Position numbers and translations under genes: made by a program. A stretch of 64,000 nt of DNA from Stutzerimonas stutzeri (GTDB taxonomy: Bacteria; Pseudomonadota; Gammaproteobacteria; Pseudomonadales; Pseudomonadaceae): contig DGLA01000010.1 of the NCBI GenBank assembly GCA_002387205.1, positions 62,438 to 126,437 on the forward strand. Reading direction: 5' to 3'. Every line of letters starts with the position of its first letter. Within the stretch, counting starts at the first letter, position 1. The notes beneath the pieces are model-generated. The model searched no databases. It saw only the letters and a program-made list of their open reading frames with translations, and had not been told where the DNA came from. Positions 48,844-56,648 of the stretch are shown here, piece after piece.

Positions 48844-49200
48844 CTACCGGATAGCTTCTTGCTCGTATCCGAACAGCACGCCCTTTAGGGCTATCCGTGC
48901 TTGATTTCTGATATCTGGCGGTAGTGAATCAAACCGTTTCAGGATCGGCGCCATGTCTTCGGATACCGTCCTTTCGTTATCGCTCAGCAATAGCTCGTCT
49001 GTGCTGATTTTTAGCACTGCGGCAAGGCGCACTATCGTTTCGGCGGTGGGTTCCGAGCGTCCCGCTTCATATGCGGTGTAGCTCGACTTGCTGACCCCTG
49101 CACCCTCCCAAACTTCGCGCTGGGTGAGCTTTCTCGCCACCCTGAATTTCTTCAGGTTGTTTGCGATTGTCATGGCTCGTTCCTGCTGTTGTTTCGTCAT
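48844..49200 (-). CDS. XRE-family phage repressor
   Basis: 118 aa. The helix-turn-helix (about 15-70) reads KKFRVARKLTQREVWEGAGV, then SYTAYEAGRSEPTAETI. A short C-terminal tail lacks a peptidase domain, so it is not LexA-like autocleaving. It is divergent from the replication gene across an 82-bp gap with direct GTTCCG repeats and a GGTTAACC palindrome, which fits a lysogeny repressor of an inovirus. Confidence 0.85.
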   Translation of the reverse strand: MTKQQQERAMTIANNLKKFRVARKLTQREVWEGAGVSKSSYTAYEAGRSEPTAETIVRLAAVLKISTDELLLSDNERTVSEDMAPILKRFDSLPPDIRNQARIALKGVLFGYEQEAIR

Positions 49201-49217
49201 GACAGCATCCTAGCCAC

Positions 49218-49260
49218 TGGGGTTCCGTACAGTTCCGGTTAACCAATACAAAAGTGGTTG
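49218..49260. promoter_or_regulatory. Putative phage operator/promoter region
   Basis: The divergent repressor/rep gap has GTTCCG twice (ggGTTCCGtaca, then aGTTCCGgtt), the palindrome GGTTAACC, and GTGGTT nearby. This is a candidate binding region for the XRE repressor. No mapped sites exist; inference only. Confidence 0.35.
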
Positions 49261-49282
49261 CATTCCGCCTTCACCTAATCTT

Positions 49283-50596
49283 ATGATCCCGTCCATATTG
49301 TATCGGCATACCGATATTGACAGGGATTTCAGCGTGCTAGACAAAATCCACCTTTTCGTGCCGTTTCGGGTCGATGCCATCGCTACCAGCACAGGTAAGC
49401 GCGGCAACGAACTGTTGGTGGTCGATCTGGAATCGTTGGGCGTACCGCTCCGCGCAACCAGTGTCCTTGCGGACGGGAAGGGTGGTTATCAGGTCGAAGA
49501 CATCAGCCACGCATGGGAATCCCTCTCCACCGGCTTTACGCCGCTGGCATTCAAAGTCTTTCACCAGTCTTTGGGAAAGCGCGTGCAACCCGGCGTAGAG
49601 CTAAAAGCCAGCCCGGCCAAACTGCTCCAGGGCCATAACGTTTTTGGTCCGACTTCGATTCGGAAGGGCGGGGAAGTCATGCTCAAGTGGCTGGCCGGTT
49701 CCTACCCGAAATTGCATAGCCTGCTCGACTGGCAGAACGCTGAGGTGTACTGCCTTGACTGCACTTACTCGGTTCGTCTCCCTGACTCCCGCACAGCGCT
49801 ACAGCTTGTCCAGGCGCTGCGCGGTGTGAGCAACGGCCAGACCCGCAACCGTGGCGATGACTACGAAACAACGGCTTACTGGGGTTCCAAAGAATCGCGC
49901 CTCCGTCGCCTCAAGGCATATCTCAAAGGCCCCGAATTCCGCCGCCAGCTGGACGACGCTATCAAAGCGGCCCGTTGCTATGGCAACTCCAGCTTTGTCC
50001 CGTCCCAAGCCTTCGCAGCGCATCGGCTTTTGGCCGTGCTGCAAAACCCCGCTCTTATCGAGTGGGCTGAAAACCTACTGCGCCTCGAAGCCACTGTTAT
50101 GCATCGCTGGCTTGAGCGTCGGAAAGTCCCTACCAATCTTTGGGAACTCTGCGACTACCAGGAACAGCAGGAAGCGCAGGGCGAATGTTTTATCGAGTGG
50201 TGTTGGGAACAAGTTACAAAAGAACTGTTTGCGGCCTTTGAAGGTGTCTCCATGAGAGTAATAAACGATGAAAAAGTGCTGGCCGCACTTAAGGCACGTT
50301 GGACCAAGGAAACGAAGTCCGGCAAGTTGTCTGAGGCCTACGCGCTCAATCTATTCCGTACATATCGCAGCCTTAAAGAGTACGGCTGGGAAGAAACTAT
50401 GGCGTCTATGAATCGAGCCAGTTTTTATAACCATGTTCGTGATATTTGCCAATGCGGACTTTCAAAAGCCGCGCTCCAGAAGTTGAAGATGGACGATCAG
50501 AAAAACAACGTCGTTCCGATCTTGCGTTTCCTCAAAGTCGATTTCAGTGCCCAACGTCCTGATTGGTACGTTGAACCATCGGTGGAAGCAGCATGA
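49283..50596 (+). CDS. Phage replication initiation protein (gene II/X family)
   Basis: 437 aa. Resembles filamentous-phage replication proteins of the Phage_CRI/Phage_X type, which nick the replicative form for rolling-circle replication. Visible segments include KIHLFVPFRVD near the N-terminus, SPAKLLQGHNVFG, and EVYCLDCTYSVRL in the centre. The first ATG at 49283 adds about 17 residues before the conserved start; a GTG at 49334 is an alternative. It is the first gene of the phage early operon. Confidence 0.85.
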   Translation: MIPSILYRHTDIDRDFSVLDKIHLFVPFRVDAIATSTGKRGNELLVVDLESLGVPLRATSVLADGKGGYQVEDISHAWESLSTGFTPLAFKVFHQSLGKRVQPGVELKASPAKLLQGHNVFGPTSIRKGGEVMLKWLAGSYPKLHSLLDWQNAEVYCLDCTYSVRLPDSRTALQLVQALRGVSNGQTRNRGDDYETTAYWGSKESRLRRLKAYLKGPEFRRQLDDAIKAARCYGNSSFVPSQAFAAHRLLAVLQNPALIEWAENLLRLEATVMHRWLERRKVPTNLWELCDYQEQQEAQGECFIEWCWEQVTKELFAAFEGVSMRVINDEKVLAALKARWTKETKSGKLSEAYALNLFRTYRSLKEYGWEETMASMNRASFYNHVRDICQCGLSKAALQKLKMDDQKNNVVPILRFLKVDFSAQRPDWYVEPSVEAA

Positions 50597-50742
50597 TTCT
50601 GTCTTGGGCTTATTTGCGCGGCTTTCGTGATTACCGTCCACGCCGCATATATTGCAACCCTTATCTGCTGTGCAGTTACGACTACAACGAATATGAGCGT
50701 GGTTGGTTTCAAGCTCTCAAGCGGCAGGGCCTTTATTCATGA
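50593..50742 (+). CDS. RMF-like small protein, 49 aa
   Basis: It overlaps the rep stop by 4 nt and the next start by 4 nt, so it is surely translated with the operon. AYLRGFRDYRP near the start, CNPYLLC in the middle and YNEYERGWFQAL near the end follow the spacing of ribosome modulation factor (GYxxG...CPY...WxxGWxxA). It could target host ribosomes. The resemblance is by eye and short. Confidence 0.65.
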   Translation: MILSWAYLRGFRDYRPRRIYCNPYLLCSYDYNEYERGWFQALKRQGLYS

Positions 50743-50957
50743 TCAATTTTGATCGCGTCACCTGTGATCTTTGCCAATGCGATATTGGCCAGTTGTTCAA
50801 CCAGCGCGCCGACTCTACTGCTTTGCCGTGGATGGCCATCGCTCCTTATTTCGCTGTATGTCCCGATTGCTACGACGCATCCGAATTGGTCGAGTTTTCG
50901 GATAACCGGGCAGATGCCCAATTAAACGCCTGTGAGGTTAATCAATGCTCGCTCTAA
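50739..50957 (+). CDS. Small Cys-rich phage protein, 72 aa
   Basis: The ATG at 50739 overlaps the previous stop (ATGA). Two Cys clusters (VTCDLCQCD and VCPDCYD) suggest a zinc ribbon. The 3' end overlaps the ssDNA-binding protein start by 13 nt. Function unknown. The position matches small accessory ORFs of Pseudomonas inoviruses. Confidence 0.7.
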   Translation: MINFDRVTCDLCQCDIGQLFNQRADSTALPWMAIAPYFAVCPDCYDASELVEFSDNRADAQLNACEVNQCSL

Positions 50958-51286
50958 TCGGTCTTTGCCGTGGTTTCCACACCAACACTCGCACTGTTGG
51001 CCAGAATCAATTCACTGATAACGCCGTTCTTGTCGAAGTTGAACAGCCGAATCAATACGGCCTCAACGAGACCAAGACAATCGCCGTCAAGCTCTCCAAG
51101 CGTCATATGGAGCAGGGCATGAACAACATGTGGAACCAGTTCAACGGCAAGCAGGTTTCTGTGCCTGTGTTCGTTATGGCATGGGCCTCTAAGGCCGGCA
51201 ACGCCGGTTTCGATTATTGGCTATCCGGTGAGGGTAAGCCGCTCAACCTCCAGCTAAAGCAGCCTCTAGCTGCTGCTGCGAGCTGA
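50945..51286 (+). CDS. Phage single-stranded DNA-binding protein (G5P-like)
   Basis: 113 aa. Its size and position between the replication and coat genes match the helix-destabilising protein that coats phage ssDNA before extrusion. The sequence is beta-rich with aromatics (FTDNAVLVEVEQPNQYG, VPVFVMAWASKAG). Assigned mainly by context. Confidence 0.75.
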   Translation: MLALIGLCRGFHTNTRTVGQNQFTDNAVLVEVEQPNQYGLNETKTIAVKLSKRHMEQGMNNMWNQFNGKQVSVPVFVMAWASKAGNAGFDYWLSGEGKPLNLQLKQPLAAAAS

Positions 51287-51290
51287 GCCA

Positions 51291-51500
51291 ATGAATTTTC
51301 TCGGCTGTGATGCTGCCTGGACGCTTGGGCCTGCCGGTGAGATCGGTTGCTCCGGTGCGCTTACTCAGTACACATCCGAGGAGATGTCCGCCCTGTTATC
51401 ACCAGGGCTTTCAGCTGAAGACCGTAACGAACTCATCGGCCTTACGGTGGCCCTGTTTGCCGCGGTCTTCGTCATTCTCGTTATCAAAAAGGTGCTCTAA
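51291..51500 (+). CDS. Minor coat-like protein, 69 aa
   Basis: One C-terminal membrane helix (LIGLTVALFAAVFVILVIKKVL) with basic end. It lies 2 bp before the major coat gene and resembles inovirus minor virion proteins that sit in the inner membrane before assembly. Confidence 0.7.
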   Translation: MNFLGCDAAWTLGPAGEIGCSGALTQYTSEEMSALLSPGLSAEDRNELIGLTVALFAAVFVILVIKKVL

Positions 51501-51502
51501 CC

Positions 51503-51706
51503 ATGAAACTGCAAAACTTTGCTGCTCGCTCTGCTGTTGTATCTGGACTGGTTTTCGGTGCAGTCGTTCCGGCCTTTGCTGCCGTTGGCACTGACGTTAC
51601 TACCGCTCTGGCTGATGCAAAGACTGACGTTGCCACCATTGGCGGTCTCGTCCTGGTCGTCATCATCGCGGCTGCTGCGTTCAAGTACCTGCGTCGCGCT
51701 CTCTAA
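51503..51706 (+). CDS. Major coat protein (pVIII-like)
   Basis: 67 aa. A signal peptide (FAARSAVVSGLVFGAVVPAF, cleavage after AFA) precedes a mature coat of about 42 residues: an acidic-amphipathic N-terminus, a central hydrophobic helix (IGGLVLVVIIAAAAF) and a basic C-terminus (KYLRRAL). This is the textbook inovirus arrangement. A strong terminator follows. Confidence 0.92.
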   Translation: MKLQNFAARSAVVSGLVFGAVVPAFAAVGTDVTTALADAKTDVATIGGLVLVVIIAAAAFKYLRRAL

Positions 51707-51724
51707 TCCAGGGCGATCCGCAGC

Positions 51725-51758
51725 GGGCCACCCTGGTAACTCGGTGGCCCTTTTTTTT
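51725..51758 (+). terminator. Rho-independent terminator after the coat gene
   Basis: GGGCCACC (51725-51732) and GGTGGCCC (51743-51750), then eight T. It gives a strong stop after the highly expressed coat gene, as in Ff phages. Confidence 0.9.
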
Positions 51759-51827
51759 CTCAGCATCGCGGCTCCGTTTTTGCGGAGTTAGCGACGCAGG
51801 AGCAACCCGCAAAACGGACCCGCATAT

Positions 51828-51905
51828 ATGACCTTTGATCCGAATGTATATGTTCTTGTCGTTGTAACGGCGGCGTTTGCTTTTTTGTTCTTTGGGCGTG
51901 TTTGA
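51828..51905 (+). CDS. Tiny hydrophobic phage protein, 25 aa
   Basis: MTFDPNVYV..., almost entirely one membrane helix, ending FFGRV. It lies 2 bp before the adhesin gene. Size and hydrophobicity resemble the pVII/pIX end-cap proteins of filamentous phages. Too short for family assignment. Confidence 0.5.
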   Translation: MTFDPNVYVLVVVTAAFAFLFFGRV

Positions 51906-51907
51906 CT

Positions 51908-53341
51908 ATGCGCATTTTGCTCATTATCTCCTTGCTGCTATTTAGTTCTGCTGTTTTCTCATCTGACTATTATTGGTATCACGGCAATAGACCAGACCTG
52001 AAATATCCATCAGCAGTTTCTGCTTGTGAAGCCTCCGCCCCTTTGGTTTTTGGTGAAGGCCATACGTCAACGGGTGTTAAAAAATATCTGAATGAAACTT
52101 TCGCCCAATGCAATGTTTTCTATAATGCCGAGCTTTCGGCGTCCTCGTTATATGTATATCGAGCTGGGACCGCTTGTCCCACCGATCATACTTATGATTC
52201 CGCGTCTGGCGGTTGCAAACCACCGGCTTCAGATCCTTGCCTCCCCACCACCGGCAACAAAATCGGCCATCGCCACAAACTCGGCGAAATCGTTCTGGGC
52301 ACCGTTGGTTATTCTCCGCCTCCATCCTCTGTTTGTGACGGCTCCTGCCGGTATTCCGACCCCGAGATGGACGGCAAGCCGTACCGTTTCGTGAGTGGCG
52401 ATCCCTCTGGTGCCTGGGCGACCTATTCCTATTTCGGTGATGGCGTTAGCTGTGCGGCGGGTGAAACGCCAGTCGATGCCCCCAGTGAAAATAAGCCGGA
52501 AGCTCAGAAAACATCAGAATGTACAAACAAGGTCTGTTTAGTTACTGACGCTAACGGCGCCTGTCAGCAATACACTTATAGTTGCACTGCAACCGAGACA
52601 TATACCGACCCCGGCAAACTTGATTGCGATTTCGGTTCGGTCGATGGAAAAGCGGTATGTGTTCCAAATTCCCCTGCGCCGAAGATGACTGAAAAGGAAG
52701 TTACGACCGATATTGAAGTTAAGGAAAACTCGGACGGTTCCAAAGATACAAAGACCACTACCACGACCAATACAACCAATTGCATTGGTGCAGGTTCGTG
52801 CACTACCACGACCACCACAACTGTTAGCAATAACAAAACCAATGCCGACGGTTCAGACGGTGGCACTTCTGAAAGTTGCACAGGCTCGGGTTGTACTGAC
52901 AGTGATGGTCAAACCCAGCAGGACCGCGAAGAGGAGGAGGGCGCAGAAACCAAGGTCACTGGTGAGGCCTGTGATGTGCCTGTGGCCTGCCAGGGCGATG
53001 CCATCCAGTGCGCCATCCTTCGTCAGCAAAAGGAGGAGGTCTGCGCGACCGAAAAGGCCATGGATTGGGAAGGCAACAAGCAACAGGTCACCGACGCTGT
53101 GCAGGGCGAGCAATATCAGGTGAAGGAAGAGGTTATTGAAGCGCCATCGTTCATCGCCAGCGGTACCCGCTTCCTGACTTCCAGCTGCCCAGCGCCACGT
53201 CGTGTCAGTTTGCTTGCGGGTGCCAATGTTGAGATGGACTTTGCTCCGTTCTGCTCGTTTGCCGAAGGGATCGCCCCGGTAATCGTTTCCTGTGCGCTGC
53301 TATTCGCTGCGCTCTATGTTGGTCGTGGAGTTGGAGGTTAA
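51908..53341 (+). CDS. Adsorption protein (pIII-like) with TspB-type C-terminus
   Basis: 477 aa from the ATG at 51908. Signal peptide (ILLIISLLLFSSAVFSS). A Cys-rich N-terminal half is followed by a Thr/Asn/Gly-rich low-complexity linker (about 285-345), then a conserved domain with CDVPVACQGDAIQCAILRQQ and a C-terminal membrane anchor (VIVSCALLFAALYVGRGVGG). The C-terminal part resembles the neisserial TspB/inovirus family. It should bind the host pilus or receptor. Confidence 0.85.
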   Translation: MRILLIISLLLFSSAVFSSDYYWYHGNRPDLKYPSAVSACEASAPLVFGEGHTSTGVKKYLNETFAQCNVFYNAELSASSLYVYRAGTACPTDHTYDSASGGCKPPASDPCLPTTGNKIGHRHKLGEIVLGTVGYSPPPSSVCDGSCRYSDPEMDGKPYRFVSGDPSGAWATYSYFGDGVSCAAGETPVDAPSENKPEAQKTSECTNKVCLVTDANGACQQYTYSCTATETYTDPGKLDCDFGSVDGKAVCVPNSPAPKMTEKEVTTDIEVKENSDGSKDTKTTTTTNTTNCIGAGSCTTTTTTTVSNNKTNADGSDGGTSESCTGSGCTDSDGQTQQDREEEEGAETKVTGEACDVPVACQGDAIQCAILRQQKEEVCATEKAMDWEGNKQQVTDAVQGEQYQVKEEVIEAPSFIASGTRFLTSSCPAPRRVSLLAGANVEMDFAPFCSFAEGIAPVIVSCALLFAALYVGRGVGG

Positions 53342-53343
53342 CC

Positions 53344-53658
53344 ATGCAATTTGTTCTGTTGTTCTCGATGCTCAGTGCCGTTGTCGGTCCCCTGGTCAAG
53401 TCGGTGTTGCGCCTGCTTGGTATCGGCTTGATTACCTATACCGGCATCAACTTGGTTATCAACGAGGCCAAAGATGCCATCGTTGGCAAGTTTGGATCGT
53501 TGCCGCCCGAGATCGGCGCGTTGCTCGGGCTCGCCCAGGTGGACGTCGCCATCAATATTTACTTTGCCGCCATCGTTACCCGCATGCTGATCAACGGCCT
53601 CAGCCAGACCGATAAGATCGGCAGGTATAAATTCCTGACCGGCACAGGGCAGGGCTAA
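53344..53658 (+). CDS. DUF2523 minor coat protein (pVI-like)
   Basis: 104 aa, mostly hydrophobic (three helices), starting 2 bp after the adhesin stop. DUF2523 proteins regularly sit between the adhesin and Zot in inoviruses and take the pVI role at the virion tip. Confidence 0.85.
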   Translation: MQFVLLFSMLSAVVGPLVKSVLRLLGIGLITYTGINLVINEAKDAIVGKFGSLPPEIGALLGLAQVDVAINIYFAAIVTRMLINGLSQTDKIGRYKFLTGTGQG

Positions 53659-53661
53659 ACC

Positions 53662-54849
53662 ATGTCCTCACCGATCGTTCTACGCACCGGATTGCCCGGC
53701 AACGGAAAAACCCTGAACACCATCAAGGAAGTAGACGCCCAGGCCAAGGCCGAAAGCAGGGTGGTCTACTACCACAACGTCTCCGGCCTAGATCCCTCCA
53801 AGCTCAAGGCGCAGTGGTTCGAGTTCGAGGACCCGCTCAAGTGGCATGAACTCCCCAAAGATTCGATCATTGTCGTGGATGAGGCGCAGGGCAGCGAGTC
53901 GCAACCCATGTTTGGCGTCCGCGACCCTCGCCACGCCGTACCGCCTCATGTCTCCGCCTTCGAGACGGTCCGTCACCGTGGCCATCAGATCCACCTGATC
54001 ACCCAGGACCCACGTTTTCTCGATGTGCACATTCGCCGTCTCTGCAATATGCACATTCACTACTGGCGGATCTTCGGAAGTCAGAAAGTCAGCCGGTACG
54101 AGACGCCGCGTGTGGTCAATGACGTTGAAAAGCTCAGCAGCTTCAGCCAGTCGAGCCGCACGATCATCACGCTTGATAAGAAAATGTTTGGCGTCTACAC
54201 AAGTTCCCAGGGCGAACACCATTTCAAGTTCAAGCCATCGCGCAAGGCAGTGTTGGCGGTTGGTGTCATTCTGGTCGCTGCGATCGGCGTCTATTCGCTT
54301 ATCTCGAAATATTCCGGCGTTGCCGATGCCGCTGCTACTGGTGATGTGGTTGCCCAGGTCAAGGAGGCTGCTGGATCAGTCCTGCCCAGCATCGCTAGAC
54401 CGGCTGGCGTCTCAGGCATGGGCACGCCTGTTACGAGGGCTGAATACCTTCAGGCCCGCATGCCTCGTATCGAACAGCTGCCATCTTCTGCGCCCATCTA
54501 TGACGGGCTTACCGAGGCCAAGGCCTATCCGCGCCTGTACTGCATGAGCAGCACCGACGAGGCGACCTACCGGCGCAACTACGGCGGCATGGCTACCGCA
54601 GTCGTCAACGGCGTGCCCACCGTCTGCCAGTGCTACACGCAACAGGGCACCCGTGTTGATACGGACTTTCAGTTCTGTGCGACCGCCGTCGAGCGCGGTT
54701 ACTTCGATCCGGCCATCCCGGACCGTGGCTCTCGCGAAGACAACCGCGATCAACGCCAGCTTCAGCAGGTGCCCGGCAAAGCCGATCCTGACCGACTGCC
54801 CGAACCCAAGCTGACCGTCGTTGGCAACCCCAACAGCATGATCAACTAG
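53662..54849 (+). CDS. zot: Zot-family assembly ATPase (pI-like)
   Basis: 395 aa. Walker A GLPGNGKT near residue 10, Walker B SIIVVDEAQ near 75, a single membrane helix (VLAVGVILVAAIGVYSLI near 200) and a periplasmic C-terminus with a Cys-rich patch. Drives phage extrusion through the inner membrane. The inovirus hallmark gene. It ends 5 bp before the third XerC half-site. Confidence 0.93.
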   Translation: MSSPIVLRTGLPGNGKTLNTIKEVDAQAKAESRVVYYHNVSGLDPSKLKAQWFEFEDPLKWHELPKDSIIVVDEAQGSESQPMFGVRDPRHAVPPHVSAFETVRHRGHQIHLITQDPRFLDVHIRRLCNMHIHYWRIFGSQKVSRYETPRVVNDVEKLSSFSQSSRTIITLDKKMFGVYTSSQGEHHFKFKPSRKAVLAVGVILVAAIGVYSLISKYSGVADAAATGDVVAQVKEAAGSVLPSIARPAGVSGMGTPVTRAEYLQARMPRIEQLPSSAPIYDGLTEAKAYPRLYCMSSTDEATYRRNYGGMATAVVNGVPTVCQCYTQQGTRVDTDFQFCATAVERGYFDPAIPDRGSREDNRDQRQLQQVPGKADPDRLPEPKLTVVGNPNSMIN

Positions 54850-54854
54850 GCCGC

Positions 54855-54880
54855 TTCGCATAATGGAGATTACGAAATGA
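54855..54880. other. Third XerC half-site after zot
   Basis: TTCGCATAAT at 54855-54864, followed by GGAGAT and a poor XerD arm. It is identical in the XerC arm to attL and dif. It marks either the true right end of a 6,985-bp phage or an internal attachment copy. Confidence 0.6.
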
Positions 54881-55035
54881 TCCTGAGTTATGAGTTGATC
54901 GATAACCCCGGCCACGAGTATGAAGACGAAGTTGAGACACAGTTCGATGCGTGTGTCAGGCTTCAGTCAATCGAGCCGTTTTGCGTCTGGTGGATGCTAA
55001 CGGACGACTCTAGTGAACCTTTCATGTCGTCTTAG
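54877..55035 (+). CDS. 52-aa ORF between two XerC sites
   Basis: MILSYELIDNPGHEYEDE..., acidic, ending FMSS. GGAG of its SD lies inside the central region of the preceding XerC site. Function unknown. It is the only gene of the 185-bp segment before dif. Confidence 0.55.
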   Translation: MILSYELIDNPGHEYEDEVETQFDACVRLQSIEPFCVWWMLTDDSSEPFMSS

Positions 55036-55037
55036 GC

Positions 55038-55065
55038 GCTTCGCATAATCTATATTATGTTAAAT
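55038..55065 (+). other. dif: dif site (XerCD recombination site, attR)
   Basis: XerC arm TTCGCATAAT (55040-55049), 6-bp centre CTATAT, XerD arm TATGTTAAAT (55056-55065). Arms and spacing match the Pseudomonas dif exactly as I recall it. It resolves chromosome dimers and places the window at the terminus. Confidence 0.9.
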
Positions 55066-55329
55066 TAGCGAAATGGTGATGCTAGTAACCAGCACCAGTC
55101 CTTCACCTGTGGCTCCTGACAGTAAAAGAGATAAAACCTGATCAAAAAAAATACTGCAAAATCAGAGAGGTATGGGCTGTCTTGTTCTGGAAGCCCATTA
55201 CTGCCCGCCGATATCCAGCCGAAAAAGCAGACTCCAGAAGCTTTTTGAACGGTTCAAAAAAAATAAAAACAAGACTAAAAAGTCTCTGCTACGGTTACGG
55301 AAAGCAGCTTTGAACGCTACCACCTGTAG

Positions 55330-56524
55330 ATGGAGCCTCCGATGCCAGCATACACCAGAGACCCGCATCCGCTCTTTGCCGGTCCCGAGTCTATGCTTTT
55401 GGACCTTAAGCAGTACTATGCTTGCTACCCCTGCGTCGCAGCCTATCTCAGGAGTTTTTTGGCCGAGTTTGACGTTGAGAAGGATTTTGAATGGGGGGCT
55501 TCGTTTTCTAGCCCTCCATAATCGTGCAGCCGGAACCTACGGTATTTACCGTACTTTTGTGGAGCGTCTGCTTCTATGGAGCTGGATCTTCGCTGGTAAA
55601 TCGGCTTTGACATTAAATCGAAATGAATTTGAACAATTCGTTGGTTTCTGCAAAAGGCCACCTCGGCCTTGGGTCGGTGTAGCACCTTCGGCGCGATTCA
55701 CTCAAAGCGACGGTAATTGGACGTTCAACGAAGGCTGGCGACCTTTCAACATCCGCAGTCAACCGGAGTCAAAATCTTACAGACCATTCACTGGTACATT
55801 GAGACAGATACAGAGCATCTGCAGTTCCTTCTACAATTTCCTACATGCAGAGGATGCAGCCGCAGTCAATCCAGTCGTCGCGTCTAGATTGCAGAGTGGG
55901 AGTGCAGACAAAGCAGATCACCCCGCCCGACGCTTCCTAACTTCAGGCCAACTCTTTCGTGTCATGCAAATTCTAGAGATTCGTGCAACAGGCGACCCTG
56001 CGGGAGAGCGCGCTCTTTTCATTGTAGCTGCGACTGTATTTTTGTGCCTACGCGCGACTGATCTTGCAGCGAGTGGTGAGTACTGGCCAAGTATGGATTG
56101 TTTCTCGTTTGAGGACGGCAGTTGATGGTTGGTCCTAGATATCCCAGGCACCCAGCCGCAAAGGATCGCAGTCAACCCTAAATTTTTACCCTACTTGAAA
56201 CGATACCGGAAAAGCAGAGGACTATCACCGCTGCCGGAACAAGATGACGGAGTTCCGCTTCTAGAGACTAGCCACGGGCGTCCGGGGCTTAGCGTTCGCC
56301 AAATTCGAGAGGTCGTTCGTGCAGCGCTCAGACAGGTGCATGCGGATATTACTTTAGAGGAAGAAAACGGCGGTCATTGGGACATTTTACTTGCGTCAAA
56401 CCCGAGGCTACTGAGGGACAGTGGCGCAAGGAGTAGCGCTCAAACCCGCCTGCCCGCCGAACTGAAACAAGATCTACGTATTACGAGTCTCGCATATACC
56501 TATGGTAGGTATTATCAGGATTAA
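55330..56524 (+). pseudogene. Decayed tyrosine recombinase
   Basis: A broken relative of the intact integrase downstream. The first part (TRDPHPLFAGPESMLLDL...) is in one frame. The G run at 55493-55498 shifts the frame, and the body continues in another (LHNRAAGTYGIYRTFVERLLLW). A TGA at 56123-56125 then interrupts at the place where the intact copy has Trp in NWWFH. The C-terminus reads LLRDSGARSS, where LRHTSAT is expected, so the active site is gone too. The 264 bp from dif to this gene hold no supported feature. Confidence 0.8.
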
Positions 56525-56648
56525 CCGTGACGGACCGTCGTTCCACACAGCAATATCCGATAATCACCAGACCCGGATATTGCACAGATACGCTGAAAGA
56601 GTCAGTCTATACACCTCCAGTTAACTCCGTCCGGATCATTAACACAGG

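Larger units (their letters stand above)
47870..55065. mobile_element. Filamentous phage (inovirus) prophage integrated at dif
   Basis: About 7.2 kb bounded by XerC half-sites, with dif rebuilt at the right end. Gene order is repressor / replication protein / small ORFs / ssDNA-binding protein / coat proteins / adhesin / DUF2523 / Zot, the usual inovirus layout. No phage integrase is needed: integration uses host XerCD at dif. The genome looks intact: no broken frames in rep, coat, adhesin or zot. Confidence 0.88.

Noticed and set aside
52750..52860. Thr-rich repeat in the phage adhesin as a phase-variable microsatellite or CRISPR-like repeat
   Set aside because: The ACC/ACT codons are irregular and no constant repeat-spacer pattern exists; it is a flexible linker typical of pIII proteins. 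No CRISPR array was seen anywhere in the window.
56123..56125. TGA in the recombinase as a selenocysteine codon
   Set aside because: It aligns with Trp of the intact copy, the gene also has a frameshift and a ruined active site, and no SECIS-like hairpin is evident. A nonsense mutation is simpler.
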